From: Anas platyrhynchos
Lineage: Eukaryota; Chordata; Aves; Anseriformes; Anatidae
Direction of reading: 5' to 3'
Assembly: GCF_047663525.1 (NCBI RefSeq)
Contig: NC_092589.1
Span: 61,871,501-61,935,500 of the forward strand
DNA: 64,000 nt
The notes beneath the pieces were generated by a model. It was given only the letters and a program-made list of their open reading frames with translations. It was not told the origin of the DNA and did no database searches. Both the position numbers and the translations under genes were made by a program. Each line of letters opens with the position of its first letter. Position 1 is the stretch's first letter. Shown piece by piece: positions 12,477 through 23,740 of this stretch.

Positions 12477-14830
12477 GTAAGATTTCTCTGTGTCCTCCTG
12501 AGCTGACATTCTCTTCATGTCCGTGACAAATCTCTCCTATGCAAACAGCACTGCTAAAATTGCAGCCATGGTGTCCCAGGGGCTAAATGCAGAGACCCGC
12601 TCAGGTGCCATTTGTTGGTATCACTTCACTGCCTCCTCTACACCTTATCGAGTCTGTGCTACCAATTCTGCCTCTCCCATGGACCCTACAGCAATGCACT
12701 CGTGATTAGTGGAAGCCCCTTCTCCCCTTCACCCCCCTGTGGTGTGTGTGGCTAGGCTGGCAAGCACCTCTGGACTGCTTGGCTTCCTTATACCTTGTGT
12801 GCTTGCCATGCATCTGTGCCAGGGCTTCTAAGGGTGCAGGGAGAGGAAGGGATCATGACAGGGACTAATGCTGTCAGAGCACCTGGAGGATCAGCCCTGT
12901 GGGCTGGGAACCCCAACATTTAAAAACAACATTTCATTACTAAGTTGAAAATACACAATATTTAGGATTTATTCCTGTTCCTTCTGAAGTCAGTGGAAGT
13001 TCTGTCGGTTCAGATCCATCACAGCTTTTTGGATCAGAGTTTTGTTTCCCCCCCCCCCCCCCCCCCCCCCCGGGGGGAAAAAAAGACTATCCCATAGCAA
13101 TCAATCAATTTTGGAGGATTGTCCTTTCTTCAAGAAATTTTCATTCAGAAAAAGATGTTTCTGGAAGGTAAAAATGTTTTGTGTTTTAATTTGAGAAAGC
13201 AGACTACCATGGAATAATTTATAAACTAAAGATAAACAGGGAAAAAGGTTAAATGCCAGCTTTGAAATTCATTGATTGGCAAATAGTGTTTTCTAGTTTT
13301 GCAAATTTCGGTTTTCAATGTAACTCTGAAGAAAATGTGATGAATGTCAAAATAGATAAGGGCACTGAATTTCCAGGGTTTCTTTAGCTCTGTGTTACTC
13401 AGCAACAGAGGCAGAGGCAGACAAGCAATTGTTATCAGACCCACAAAGAGTTCAGGTGATTTCACTCTGGTATACATACTTTGAGATGGGTTATTTAATA
13501 CTGTGATCTATGACTAAAATAGGCTTCATATTGGCATTTTTGGGGAGAAAGATAATTTATTTCTTGATAAAAATTAGGACAAAATATGCCAGGTCAAATT
13601 CACTGTGTCCACTCTAGTAATTTAGCTAGATCCAGGGTCCCCCTCAGAAGCAAATCTTCCAGCTGTCCCCACTCACCACACTTTGGTTTGCATCACAGAG
13701 TAGCCCTGAACTGCTTTTGTAAAAAAACAAGCTGGAAAATGAACCGTGAATGCTCTCCAGTTGCCAACACTTGTTCAGTCCTTGGGACAGACCAGAGCTA
13801 AGGAAACATCCCCAGAAAAAAGACAGTGCACACCTGGTGTCCTTAGCATCAGCTGTTTGACCTGAAGGTCCCCTCCTGTCATGCAGCATTGCTTGTTAAT
13901 GTACACCTAGCTGTTACTCTGGTCTCAGTTACAATGAATGCAAATCCACAGTAACTCCACTGGCTTAGCTGGATCTAATCTGGATTTATGAAAGTGTAAC
14001 TTCAAGCTAATATAAGTTCCTAGTCTGTAGCAGAAAGGCAGAATTGGAAATTCTGTCTTCAAGCAAATTTAGGTGGTAGTTATTGTCGTCAGCAGGTACA
14101 AGATGTGGAAGACACTGACTAGAAGAGCAGCTTCAGCTGCATTTTTTAGCGCATGGCACAACTGGCGAATGTCTCAATTTTCTGGCTTAGTTTTAGCAGG
14201 GGAGAAAACTAAGGGAGCTGCAGCAGCCTACACACACTGGACTGTCCAAGTACATGACAGTGGCAGCCGAGTCCATCCCGTCAGGCTGAGGACCTGTCTG
14301 CCCCCATAGACCCAAAAACCCACGAGTCCTTGGCTGGCCCCATTAGGTGTTAAGTCTTCGGCCACTTTCTGATGCAGAACCCACTGCTTGCAGTGGAAAT
14401 CCTGGGAACTGACAGGCCGGGAGGATTAACTGGAGACAACTGCTGCAGTGTGAAAAAATGCCCTTTTTGCTCCATGAAAGAACAAAACCAGACACGGGTG
14501 GAATTTCAAGGCGCTTGTGACCCCTGGTGCCCTCACATGAAACAGCAACAATGGCTGCTCAGTTTTCATCCAAAGTGACAGCAAACAAAATAAATCAATG
14601 GGCTTATGCTAAATGGGTCAGTGTGGGCTCCTCAGTTTTCTTTCATAAGGACTATTAGAAAAAGCAAAAGAATTTTTCTTTTCAAATTATACTCAGGCAC
14701 AAATAAAAGGGACAAAAGAGGGCCTAACTTCTTTCTAACTTCCCCTGTGATTTAGGGGCTGTGTCCTAAACAATTATGGCAGCAGGAAAAAAAAAATTGA
14801 AAATTAAATATTTTTTTTCTTCCTTTATAG
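12477..14830 (+). other. SLC2A12: SLC2A12 intron
   Basis: The intron starts GTAAGA and ends tcctttatag. It contains a C24 homopolymer with G6 (13048-13077) and otherwise unique DNA. The open frames in it show no protein-family resemblance. Confidence 0.9.
13048..13077. repeat. Poly-C tract followed by G6
   Basis: A run of 24 C is followed directly by six G and then A4. The sequence of such a run is often length-uncertain in assemblies. It lies in the SLC2A12 intron. Confidence 0.9.
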
Positions 14831-14963
14831 AGCTTATTGGCTTGTCCTGGGTGTGTTTCATCTACACAGTAATGAGCCTAGCATCCCTGGCTTTTGTTAT
14901 TGTGTTTATACCAGAGACGAAAGGATGCTCTTTGGAGCAAATATCCATGGAACTGGCTAAAGA
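14831..14963 (+). CDS. SLC2A12: SLC2A12 coding exon (penultimate): GLUT12 TM12 and PETKG motif
   Basis: The acceptor tcctttatag precedes 14831 and the donor AAAGA|GTAAGT follows 14963. The 133-nt exon starts in phase 1 and ends in phase 2. It encodes [19 protein letters not shown], the rest of TM12, then [24 protein letters not shown] is the signature of GLUT proteins at the cytoplasmic end of TM12. The match to human GLUT12 is near complete, with a few conservative changes such as Ser for Pro before WVC. The AG/GT boundaries and both phases agree with the neighbouring exons. Confidence 0.96.
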
Positions 14964-16111
14964 GTAAGTACCAAGCATGTCTGTGTCCCTGTGGTGTCAG
15001 GGAGACAAAGCCTCTCAGTGCTGTGCACTAACAGGAAAACAAGTTGGTATTTTGGGTAAAATCACGCTCTCCCAAGGCTCAAGCTTACACACGCTGATCT
15101 CTGTGGCCAAACATTTTACTGTTACTGAAGGACCAGCCCCAAAGTGATGGTGGTGTCCAGCATCACTACTGAGTGCTTGACTCCACAGCACGTTTGCTGA
15201 CTGGCATTCCTAGAGGGAAGGGGATGCTGCTCTCCTCTTTGGGCTGTGTCTCAGCTTGTGGGCAGGAAAAGGGAAGGAGAGAGACCCTATGTCCAGTACT
15301 TCAAGACTCCATGTGAGCTTTGACAGCTGTTTTAGATGGGGAGCTTTTTGTGTGTTCGCTGAGCCCTGTGGCTCTGGACAGTAAGAGTCCTTCCAGCGTG
15401 TTTTGTGTCCCCACCTCTCCAAATGGAAAGGGTACCAGCAGTGAGAGGGTGGTGGCGATGGGTGCCGGGTGCCACTCCGCACAACCCAGTCTGGCTATTT
15501 TCGTGTGACTTGACTCCACTCGTTTATGTTCAACAGCAGCAGCATTCACCACCTCCAAATGCAGGTGTCATCAACCCCAAATTAACCAGCAATTTTTATT
15601 ATCTGTGTGATGCTGCCCCCATCCTTTCCAGTTGTTTTTAACCATTAAAATACATTAAGACAAGACTACACATCCCTGCTGTTTAAAACGAAGCACTCTC
15701 CTATACGCCCTGCTTTTTTGGACTAGCCTCAGAAGTCTCCAGCATAAAAAGCTAAAGAAAACTACAGGTTAAAAACATTGGCGATGGGGCCAGCCCGGCT
15801 CCTCAGGGACCCCCCCCTACCCCAGGGCCGCCCCCCCGGAGCAGGCCCGGAGCCGGGGCCTTTCCTGACCGGGCCTCCGGCGGCGGCGCCCCGAGGCCGG
15901 CGCGAGGGCGGCAGCGCCGCCTGGCGGGCGGGCGGCCGGGAGCCGGGCCCTGGGGGCCGCGGCTGTTGTGGGGTTTTGTTGTGGGGTTTTGTGGGCTTTG
16001 GAGGGCTGCTGTCCTGAGCGACAGCCGAGCCCGAGGCGGTGGGCGAACGCTCTGCCCCTTGCACTAAGTGGAAATTTGTAATTTGTCTCGATTTTTCCTT
16101 TTCTTCTCCAG
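14964..16111 (+). other. SLC2A12: Last SLC2A12 intron
   Basis: The intron runs from GTAAGTACC to ttcttctccag. Its right third contains a compact CpG-rich block (15780-16050), listed separately. No coding sequence is recognised. Confidence 0.9.
15780..16050. promoter_or_regulatory. Intragenic CpG-rich block beside the last SLC2A12 exon
   Basis: About 250 bp are very GC-rich with many CG dinucleotides (runs such as cggcggcggcgcc), unlike the AT-richer intron to the left. It ends about 60 bp before the last exon. Overlapping open frames on both strands are explained by base composition. It could be an orphan CpG island or alternative promoter; no TATA box or known transcript start is visible. 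Confidence 0.55.
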
Positions 16112-16208
16112 GAAATACGCGAAGACCCCGCTGTGCTGGGTGGGCCAGCGCAGGGAGAAGCTGGTGCCGGTGGAACTTGCCAAGGGAGAGAAAGAGCAGT
16201 TCTACTAG
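16112..16208 (+). CDS. SLC2A12: SLC2A12 last coding exon: GLUT12 cytoplasmic tail
   Basis: The acceptor ttcttctccag precedes 16112. The exon opens with G, completing Glu, and reads KYAKTPLCWVGQRREKLVPVE followed by LAKGEKEQFY and a TAG stop at 16206-16208. The first half aligns with the human tail (Tyr, Lys, Cys and the LVP motif are shared). After LVP the bird protein stops within 12 residues, whereas the human tail goes on for about 30 more, including a di-leucine. Phase and splice sites fit the previous exon, so I regard this as the true end and not a frameshift. Confidence 0.87.
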
Positions 16209-16267
16209 GCTGGGGCAGCCAGGGCGGCCCTCAACAAAAGACTGATCCCAGACAAAAAAAAAATAAT

Positions 16268-16273
16268 AATAAA
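16268..16273 (+). terminator. SLC2A12: SLC2A12 polyadenylation signal AATAAA
   Basis: AATAAA lies 60 nt after the TAG stop, following an A-rich run. A weaker ATTAAA lies at 16373-16378. Which one is used cannot be told from sequence; the close one implies a very short 3' UTR. Confidence 0.6.
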
Positions 16274-16399
16274 TGCTGACACTATGATGGGGTACATGGT
16301 ATCTTCGCTATACGCAGGATAATCTCTTTCATTTCTTAGTAAAGCTTCTGTCGGTGGCAGTTTACAGCCAACATTAAAGATTGTTGTAGTTTATAACAC

Positions 16400-19300
16400 A
16401 GCAGAATGTCGGGCTCTGTCTGTTTTGAACCAGAATCCCTCCCCTGAGGCTCCTCGCCCCTGGCACACAGCAGGTGACCAGAAACCAAAATGTTGTGCAC
16501 AATTCTTGTTGTCCGTACTCAGCAAGAGCTCAGAGGTGCAAAGAGCTGCTGGGATGCCACGGAGAAGGAAGAGCCTGTCTGTCTTTTAGGAGGGTGCTGC
16601 CAAAGACTGGTCAGTTTAGCCTAAAGAAAAAGGGGCTGAAAAAGGTTAACAGCTCTGTGCATACATGAAGGAAGTCAACACCGTGGAGCAGAAATGGACA
16701 GATGTGGAGTGTAAAGGGTGATGGCAGTGCAGAACAACTGGGGATGGACAGTTTATGAATGAATTTGGGCTTGAGCTTAGCAGGACTTGAAAAAGAATCT
16801 TAATCATCAGAACCCAGTGACAATGTAGTGTATAAGAGGAATTTGACAGTTTCCTGGGATGTTTACGGCCAGGACTTAGTGACCTCAGGAACACTCCTCA
16901 GAAACCAAACAGTCAAACTGTTTAAATGTGAGGGAACTTGAATCATCAGCTATTCTAGGTTGAGGGTGGCCCTACAGAAGCTGAGATGGGATTTCTTTGG
17001 CTTCCAGCCCCAGGAAAGTTGGAAGCTGGAGAGGCCAGGGTTGATGCCAAAAGTTTTTTATTTATCAACACAGGGCACACTAGACTTTGACTTTCAGTTC
17101 ATAAAGTGAGAATTGTGTGGTTCAGAGCAGCGCAAAGGGATTTCTGAAACTGTCATTGCTGAGAAACATAACTTACATCACTTTATTTCTCGGTTATTGC
17201 TCAGCAAATATACCCTGAATTACACAACCATCAATAACTTGTATGTTTTGTTTTTTGTTTTTTGTTTTTTTTTTCCTAAAAGGTTAATAAATTGTGGGAG
17301 AATGACCAGTATATAAATATTTACTAGCAGATAAATGAATGGCCCAAGAACCTGCAGAAACTTTGAAAGCATGCTGTCTCTGTAGCCACACAGCAGCATT
17401 TCTTCCAGTGTTTAATTGAGGAATCAAGACTGACACAGTCAGCTGGAGTGCGGATACTACTTTGGACTGAGCACATGATCCCACTTTATTTGCTGTCTCA
17501 TAGCATTAAAACCACCTGACTGAGTCCTGCACCAAAGGAACTTACTGATCTAGGTAAAGTTTTACTACTGGCCAGATTGGATTATCTCCTAACATTGTCA
17601 CCCTTCTAGACACTGACTGTAAATTTAGAGGAGCACATTTATTTGTACAATGAGCATGTGTTCAAAATTTGGAAAGAAACTATTGAAGTCAAGGACAAGA
17701 TTTACTAGAAATCATGGGAAATTTAGCAACATTGGCACGGCAAACACCTTTAGCTACCTCCTGACTGAATTTGTGCCACAACTTTCCAACATCATAAGCT
17801 TTTAGGGAACCAGTATCAAACGTTCAGTACTTTTGGTATAAAGGTCAGGCAAATGGTCATCACAAGGCAGGGTTTTAAACTAAGCAGGCCCCATGCCATC
17901 TAAAGCAAGGAAAACTGGAAGAAGATCCTCCACCTAATTGCTAAGTGACTGGTTGGATTATGGCTGCCTTATTTTTTCTATCATGATCCAAGAGCTACCA
18001 GTCCTCACAACATCCTCATGGGTGCCACAAGAGCAGGCTGCTTTCAGGAATGTGTACAATAGCACATACATGTAAGGCTCAGCAAGATACAGATCAGGGC
18101 ATATACAACATATCAAACATTAAGTAAAATCTTCTGATAAGGGTACATGTAAGTCCTGTTGACTGTAAGAAGCAAAGAGAGCCCAAGCACACGCAGGCCA
18201 CTTGAACAGTGAGGCTGTGCACCTGAGCTGCAGGTGACTCAGACTGAAGACCCCATCAGAGAACCTTTTTTCCAGACCTTATGGAAAAATCTTATAGCAG
18301 TGCAGGGAGAGCTGGGTTTGGAGCCATGGATGAGAAAGGCATAGCTCCCAGAAGACGGGAGGGTTTTGGAAATGCAAAAGGAGGTGAAGTCAAAAATGGA
18401 CTCTGGAAGTGGAGAGAATGGGGCAGCTGAAGAATTTTAAGTGTAGATGCGTTATGCACGGAAGGCTGATTATTATTTTTAACATGAAATTTTCACACGT
18501 CTTGGAGGCGTGATGAATTCAAGAATCAGAAAGTAGACAAAACATACACAGTTTTTTTTTGTCATTGTTTTTGGAATGCTCGCACTTTGGGGATCAGCTC
18601 ACAATGTGATATTCAACCTGAATTTCTTTTTTAGGCCTAAGTGAATAATAGTTTTGAAAAATATCAATGTCTTATTGCTACAAAACAAAACAAAACAAAA
18701 AACCACAACCAAACCAATGCATTCTATTTCAATTATTGAAACAGAAAGAATAATAAAATATGGGATATGCTGTTGGTGCTATGCAGTGCCAAATGTATGT
18801 GTGTGAAGCCTAGTAAGCACAAAAAAAAATAATAAAAAAACAGAAGATCTTAAAGATGTTCTCAAGCACCAGCAAAGGGCAGCTGCAGGTTGGGCCTGCT
18901 AATGCTGTAAAGCTTTTTTCTTAGATCAACCGACATTTTCTTTTTATAAATTCTACAAGTTCCACTATCGGCCCTAAACACTTAGTCATCTTGTCAAAAA
19001 ACAACGTATGGACCCACAATTTTCTGAGTTCTCTGTGTTAGCACCTTCCTCAGTTCTTCAGCACTGCTGTCTACCGAAACCTCTCCACCTGCTGGTGGAT
19101 GCTTTTCAGTATCAAGCACTAAATCAGCTTCACAAGAAACCTTCAGGTGACTGCAGGTCTTTCAAATAAGCTGCTCATTTATCAACATCATTCCCATACT
19201 AACAAGCGCCCGAGATCAAATCAAGGAATAAAATGTATTTTTAGTGACTGCATATTGCAGGAAATTTTCATTTCCTGGTCTGTGGATTTACCGTGATTGC

Positions 19301-19940
19301 CAACATGTCCAACAGCACCTCATTTGCTCTGGTTGGTGCTGTTTTCTGCCAGCTGTCTCTAGATAGCGTACTTTTGCATATGTAATCCAAGCCCATACTG
19401 GTTTATAATTTCTATTACATCACACTGAGGGAAATGGGCTTCTGTTAAATCCTGCTCAGCACCACAGCACCCAAAATAAATCTCTGCTGTAATAAATTCT
19501 GTAAGTGTTCTCACAAAAATAACTCAGAAATTGTCTCTTTGGGTTCATAGCGAGCTTTTCTGAACTTTCCCCATGCCCAACTACTTAGTGCAGAAATAAA
19601 TAAGTAAAAAAATCTCATCTTTCTGAAGAAGGCATAGTTCCAAGACTGGTTTAACTGCAGAGACCCTAACACCTTCAGGCACCTCCAAAAGGCAATGATG
19701 CTGAAGGCAAGGGCTTTTTAATTCGTTATGGCTTTAATCTTAATTTTAGTTCTATGGACAACGTGGCCCTAATTGTACTGCTCTTTTATAACAGAGCCTG
19801 CCCATCTGATGGCACAGAGCTAGCAGTCACAATCCCATTGGCTCTTAAAATACAAGGGAAAAAAGAGAGATCTCACAAATCACACCCCTGGATCTCTGAA
19901 GCATTACCCCCAAATTTGTCCCAGATCTAAAATTAATCAC
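16400..19940. other. Intergenic, SLC2A12 to TBPL1 (left part)
   Basis: Unique, moderately AT-rich DNA. There are short T-rich and AAAAC-type runs (about 17241-17275 and 18680-18703). No exon, RNA gene or clear mobile element is seen, and the ORFs are short and isolated. Confidence 0.6.
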
Positions 19941-19949
19941 TATCTTCAA

Positions 19950-20640
19950 TAACGGGCTGGATTAGAGAACAGAACATGCTTATTAAATTTGCAGGCAATA
20001 TGAAAGGGAGAGAGACTGAGTTAGAATTCAGAGCTTAGTAAATTACTGAGAAGGGTCTGAAAAAAAGCAGGATATAATTCTGGAAGGGTAAATGCAAATT
20101 TCTCTGGTTATGCTGCCTAATTGCAAGTCAGAGGATGATAAAAGGGACCTAGAAACTGCAGGAAAAAAAGATCTAGTGGCTATGACAACTCACAAGCCAG
20201 CAATGAGTCAGTTCTCATTCTACTGCAAAAACGAGTCCTCAGTAGGTTGTATAAATAGAACGGGCTGTTCTCTCGAAGGAATGTGAAATCAGCTTCTTAT
20301 GGCACTGCTGGTGCCACAGCTGAGCACCGTGCTGAGGTCTGCGTGTGATCCAAGTGGGGAACCCAGGAGCAAATGGGGCAGAGCTCTGGAAAATGAGGCC
20401 AGTGAGGAAGAGCTGGTTGACTGACAGGTATGTTTAATCCAAGCGTGAAGAGAGGCACTGGGGGTGCGTGTGTACAGAAACCAGCAGCAGCAAGGCTTAT
20501 TGCAGTGCGAGCCTGGGGCCTACTGTTTTACAGCAGTGATGGGAATACAGCCACATCCCTGAGTATAAGTGCAAAGCATACACCACCAACCTCATCATCA
20601 GAGGTTTTAAAGCGTGTTTGTCAAAAATAGTCTGAGTATC
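19950..20640 (+). mobile_element. Old degraded CR1-like LINE remnant
   Basis: Plus-strand text resembles the 3' half of CR1 ORF2 read with many frameshifts. One stretch near 20300 translates as a decayed form of the segment where CR1 has an LxRPHLEY-type motif. Another near 20405-20470 (gaagagctggttgactgac) resembles the sequence before the C-terminal region. Divergence is much higher than in the other CR1 copies, so the boundaries are approximate and the family assignment is tentative. Confidence 0.45.
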
Positions 20641-20819
20641 CCTTGGAGCTAGGAACATACATTTTGAGGAATCTTTTATTTGATATTATTATTTTTCTCA
20701 CTACTACCTGTCTGCAAGTTCAGTAGTATGCTTTTTTGCTCCCTTATTGATTGTTACAAAGGTCTCAAACAGAACTAAAGTAAGTATTGATCTAAGAAAC
20801 ACTTCAAAAGAAACAGTCC

Positions 20820-21540
20820 AGAATAGAGTAGTTCAGCTGGAAGACCACCTAAAAAGACTTTCATGTTCAACTGCCTGACCACTTCAGGGCTAACCAGAAG
20901 CTAAAGCATATTATCGAGGCCGTAATTCCAAATGCCTCTTGAACACTGACAGTCACGGGGCATCAACCACCTCCCTAGGAAGCCTGTTCCAGTGTGTGAC
21001 CACCTCATGGTAAAGACATGTTCCCTCAGGAACATGTGTGTGACCCTCCCCTGGCACAGCTCTGTGCCGTCCCCACACATCGGTGACCATGGAGCAGAGA
21101 CCAGCACCCGCCCTGTGCCTCCCCTCCTCGGGAAGCTGCAGAGAGCCACGAGGTCGCCTCCTGGCCTCTCTTCTATAGAGAGGACAAACCCAGTGCCCTT
21201 AGGCTCTCCTCACAGGACATGCCTTCCAGCCCCATAACCAGCTTTGTTGCCCTCCCCTGAATGCTTTCAAGGGCCTGAATGTCCTTTTTGATATTGTGGA
21301 GCCCAGAACTGTTCGCTATAGTCCATGTGAGGTCACACAACTGCTGAATGTAGCGGGATAATGACCTCTTTTGACCGGCTGCCTGTGCTTAATGCACCTC
21401 AAAATGCCATTTGGCTGCCTCACGTTGAACCTGCTGTCAACCAATACCCCCAGGTCCCTTTCTGCTGAGCTGCTGCCCAGCCACTCCCAGTCTGTGCATG
21501 TGTGTAGTATTATTCTGCACCTGCACTAGAACATCATGCA
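20820..21540 (-). mobile_element. CR1 LINE, about 720 bp, 5'-truncated
   Basis: The 3' end is at the left (gtagttcagctggaagacc). It is followed rightwards by standard CR1 landmarks in reverse orientation: caactgcctgaccacttcag, the cctgttccagtgtgtgacc block, and cccaggtccctttctgctg. On the minus strand these correspond to the C-terminal part of CR1 ORF2, interrupted by frameshifts. The right edge directly meets the tRNA-Ile-like sequence at 21541, which is unusual and treated as a finding. Confidence 0.92.
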
Positions 21541-21613
21541 TGGGCCACACAGGGTTTGAACTACAACCATGGCAGTATTAGCACCATGCCCTGACCAACT
21601 GAGCTAACCAGCC
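21541..21613 (-). pseudogene. tRNA-Ile(AAT)-like pseudogene or SINE head
   Basis: The minus strand reads as a tRNA-Ile. It begins GGCTGGTTAGCTCAGTTGG, has a D stem GCTC/GGGC, and an anticodon arm TGGTG-CTAATAC-TGCCA with anticodon AAT. It ends GGCCCA. The A box (TAGCTCAGTTGG) and B-box core (GTTCAAACC) are nearly intact. However, the T stem is broken, one base is missing compared with functional tRNA-Ile, and the acceptor stem has mismatches. It is therefore probably not a working tRNA. It lies immediately 5' of the CR1 on the same strand. Confidence 0.75.
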
Positions 21614-23200
21614 TTCTTGAATGTTAATACATTGGTTTATTACTTTTTTAAATGAGACAGATTTAACACCCCATGATTGTGCTACTAAGAGAACAAAATG
21701 TTCCTCTTTCTTCATGTAAATTTAGGAGATTCACATGCTTCATAAAATGTCAATGGTAGCATTCAAACATTTTGTGATTTGATCCAAAAGAGGAAGAGTG
21801 AAGCCTTACCTAATATAATGGTAAGCCTTACCTAATTATAATGGCCAAATTCTCATCAGTTTAGGACTACACTTCATCACTGGAAAACCCATTACAATTT
21901 TGTTCATTTTTCAAATACCTTCTTCTTTTCTCAAACTGTAATAATACAACATTAACATTCCCTAATGGGGATTTGTCCATTTAATGGGGATTTGCCCAGT
22001 GGTGTGATGTTTCACAAAATCTTCATTAGTGTCAGGAGTGCTATGGTGCCTTTATGTGCTCTTTATCATAAGTTTAATGACTGCCAGACTCTACTTATTT
22101 ATTAGTTACAAGTACTCTTTTCCTACCTTCACACATCTAAGAAAGGGTTTTATTAATGTATCCCTGCTTGCAGCAGGTTGCTCTTTCCTTTTGTTCTGAA
22201 GGGTTTGATTGAGCATTTCCTAAACTATTCCTTCCTTTCCATAATTTCCGCATGGAGATGCTGCAGATGGCCCCAACTTCTACACCATCCCTCAGACAGC
22301 TCGTATACATTATGCTAGGCATTTGCTTTTTCAGGATATTCTTCCACTTTTCTTCCACAACTAGTGACTTCAAGTATAGAAACAGCTCACGGTTCAGTTT
22401 TCAGTACCCACCAAGACTGTATGTTACTTACAGCACACAATAGCGTCACATTTGTCTTCAGTCAGGGAAAAAAGACATACATACATTTATACATATATTT
22501 ATTGTAACTTTTTAAAAGTAGCATTTGCAGTTACTTTTAAGCATTCACCTCTCTTCTGCTTCAAATGTGCACTTACTGAGAGAAACATCTACTGGCTTTC
22601 AAGTCCAAGATTAATACCAATAATAATACATGCCAGAATCAAGCTTCATTGCTTGTCGGCAGCTCCTGTCATGAAAACATTATACAGTAACGAGAGTGTA
22701 GAAAAGGCCTGCGTTAATCATTCAGCAAGAGGCTGGGACTGGATTAGCGTGACCATACCATCTTCCGGAGTTGAAGCGTAACAGCACTTTCCCAAATACC
22801 GAAGCTCACATAGTAATGTTTCCTTTTGCATCCAGCAGGTGGACAAGGCAGTTAATTTTTCTACAGTAGCTTCTTTAGTTGGTAAGATTTCCTCATCATC
22901 TACAGGAAAATAGTTGTTGTAGACCTTTATATTTAGAAATGTCTTCTTTAAACAGCAAGAAAATACTTGAAATCTGGCACGTAGTTAAGAGAACTGGGAA
23001 CAAACCAAATTTCATCCTCGGATAAACATACGTAACTACTATAGATTTCAATCTAACCCACACACAAAATTTTACACATACTACAAATAGAAACAGAAGG
23101 TAATCAGCAAAAGACTATTCCTACATCGTTTCAAATTAATTTGCAACTATACAATTTTAATGTAATAGAAAAAGGGAAAGGAATATAACAGAACAGGTAT
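21614..23200. other. Intergenic, downstream of TBPL1
   Basis: AT-rich unique DNA with two small tandem duplications (about 21805-21846 and 21960-22000). No gene is recognised. If TBPL1 uses a more distal polyadenylation site, part of this would be its 3' UTR; a TTTATT (AATAAA on minus) also occurs near 22497. Confidence 0.5.
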
Positions 23201-23222
23201 GAAGAGAAATATTTTCCAAACT

Positions 23223-23228
23223 TTTATT
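23223..23228 (-). terminator. TBPL1: Likely TBPL1 polyadenylation signal
   Basis: TTTATT on the plus strand reads AATAAA on the minus strand, 430 nt after the stop codon. A second copy overlaps the stop itself (23656-23661) and is less likely to be used. The choice is inferred; no transcript evidence is available. Confidence 0.5.
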
Positions 23229-23657
23229 TGTGCACATTCATCAGGTGAAAAAGATAACTTTTACAGCTTCTTTGGTGCCCAATATTCAGCATACAAAAAT
23301 GTAAAAGACTATTCACAAATAAAACACAAGCTCAAACTAAAAAAAATGTTTTAAAGGTAGTGCACATCGTGACAGCTTTGCTTATGAATACACAGAAATT
23401 ACTGCAAAAATAAATAGAATGTCTTTTTAAAAGCAGCAATTTCATATCTTGTAAACTTCTGTTTTTACAATACAGCACTGTTAAGAGTAAAATCCAAAAG
23501 GACTGGAGTTTATACTGTGGCCATGAACAAGTAAAAGAGTCTGTATTCCTCTGCTATAGTTGGTCCAGTTTTCCTTTTTGCTTTTAGTCCAATGTGCAGC
23601 AGTCTTTTAAAGGTGCTTGGTTAGGAAACCTAACCATCAAGTGGTGAATTATAAAAT

Positions 23658-23728
23658 TTATTTCCTGCTCTCAAACACGAATGGGTAAATCTGCTCCACA
23701 GCACTGGCAACAGCCTTTACGTTTGGCC
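23658..23728 (-). CDS. TBPL1: TBPL1 coding exon 6 (C-terminus)
   Basis: The acceptor on the minus strand is AATACTTCACAG|GG. The exon completes Gly161 and reads PNVKAVASAVEQIYPFVF then ESRK and TAA. This is the final helix of the second TBP-like repeat. The mammalian protein has three more residues (EIL) after ESRK, so this chain ends slightly early at 183 aa. The intron before it ends in an exceptionally long T30 tract, 12 nt from the splice site. Confidence 0.95.
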
Positions 23729-23736
23729 CTGTGAAG

Positions 23737-23740
<4 letters not shown>

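Larger units (their letters stand above)
12354..16208 (+). other. SLC2A12: SLC2A12 gene, 3' part (GLUT12), spanning three exons
   Basis: This is the 3' end of the gene for GLUT12, a 12-TM facilitative hexose transporter of the plasma and perinuclear membranes. Three exons join in frame through GT-AG introns and encode the stretch from the end of TM10 to the C-terminus. The seen features include [17 protein letters not shown], the TM11 segment with MNWGINLL, and [17 protein letters not shown] after TM12, which match human GLUT12 closely. The two tryptophans in SWLV and MNW correspond to the sugar-site tryptophans of the GLUT family. The gene is partial: all upstream exons lie left of the window. 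It converges with TBPL1 (tail to tail, about 7 kb apart). GLUT12 is of interest in birds because GLUT4 has been reported missing from chicken. Confidence 0.93.

Noticed and set aside
21541..21613. Functional tRNA-Ile gene
   Set aside because: The T stem does not pair, one base is missing and the acceptor stem has mismatches, despite good A and B boxes.
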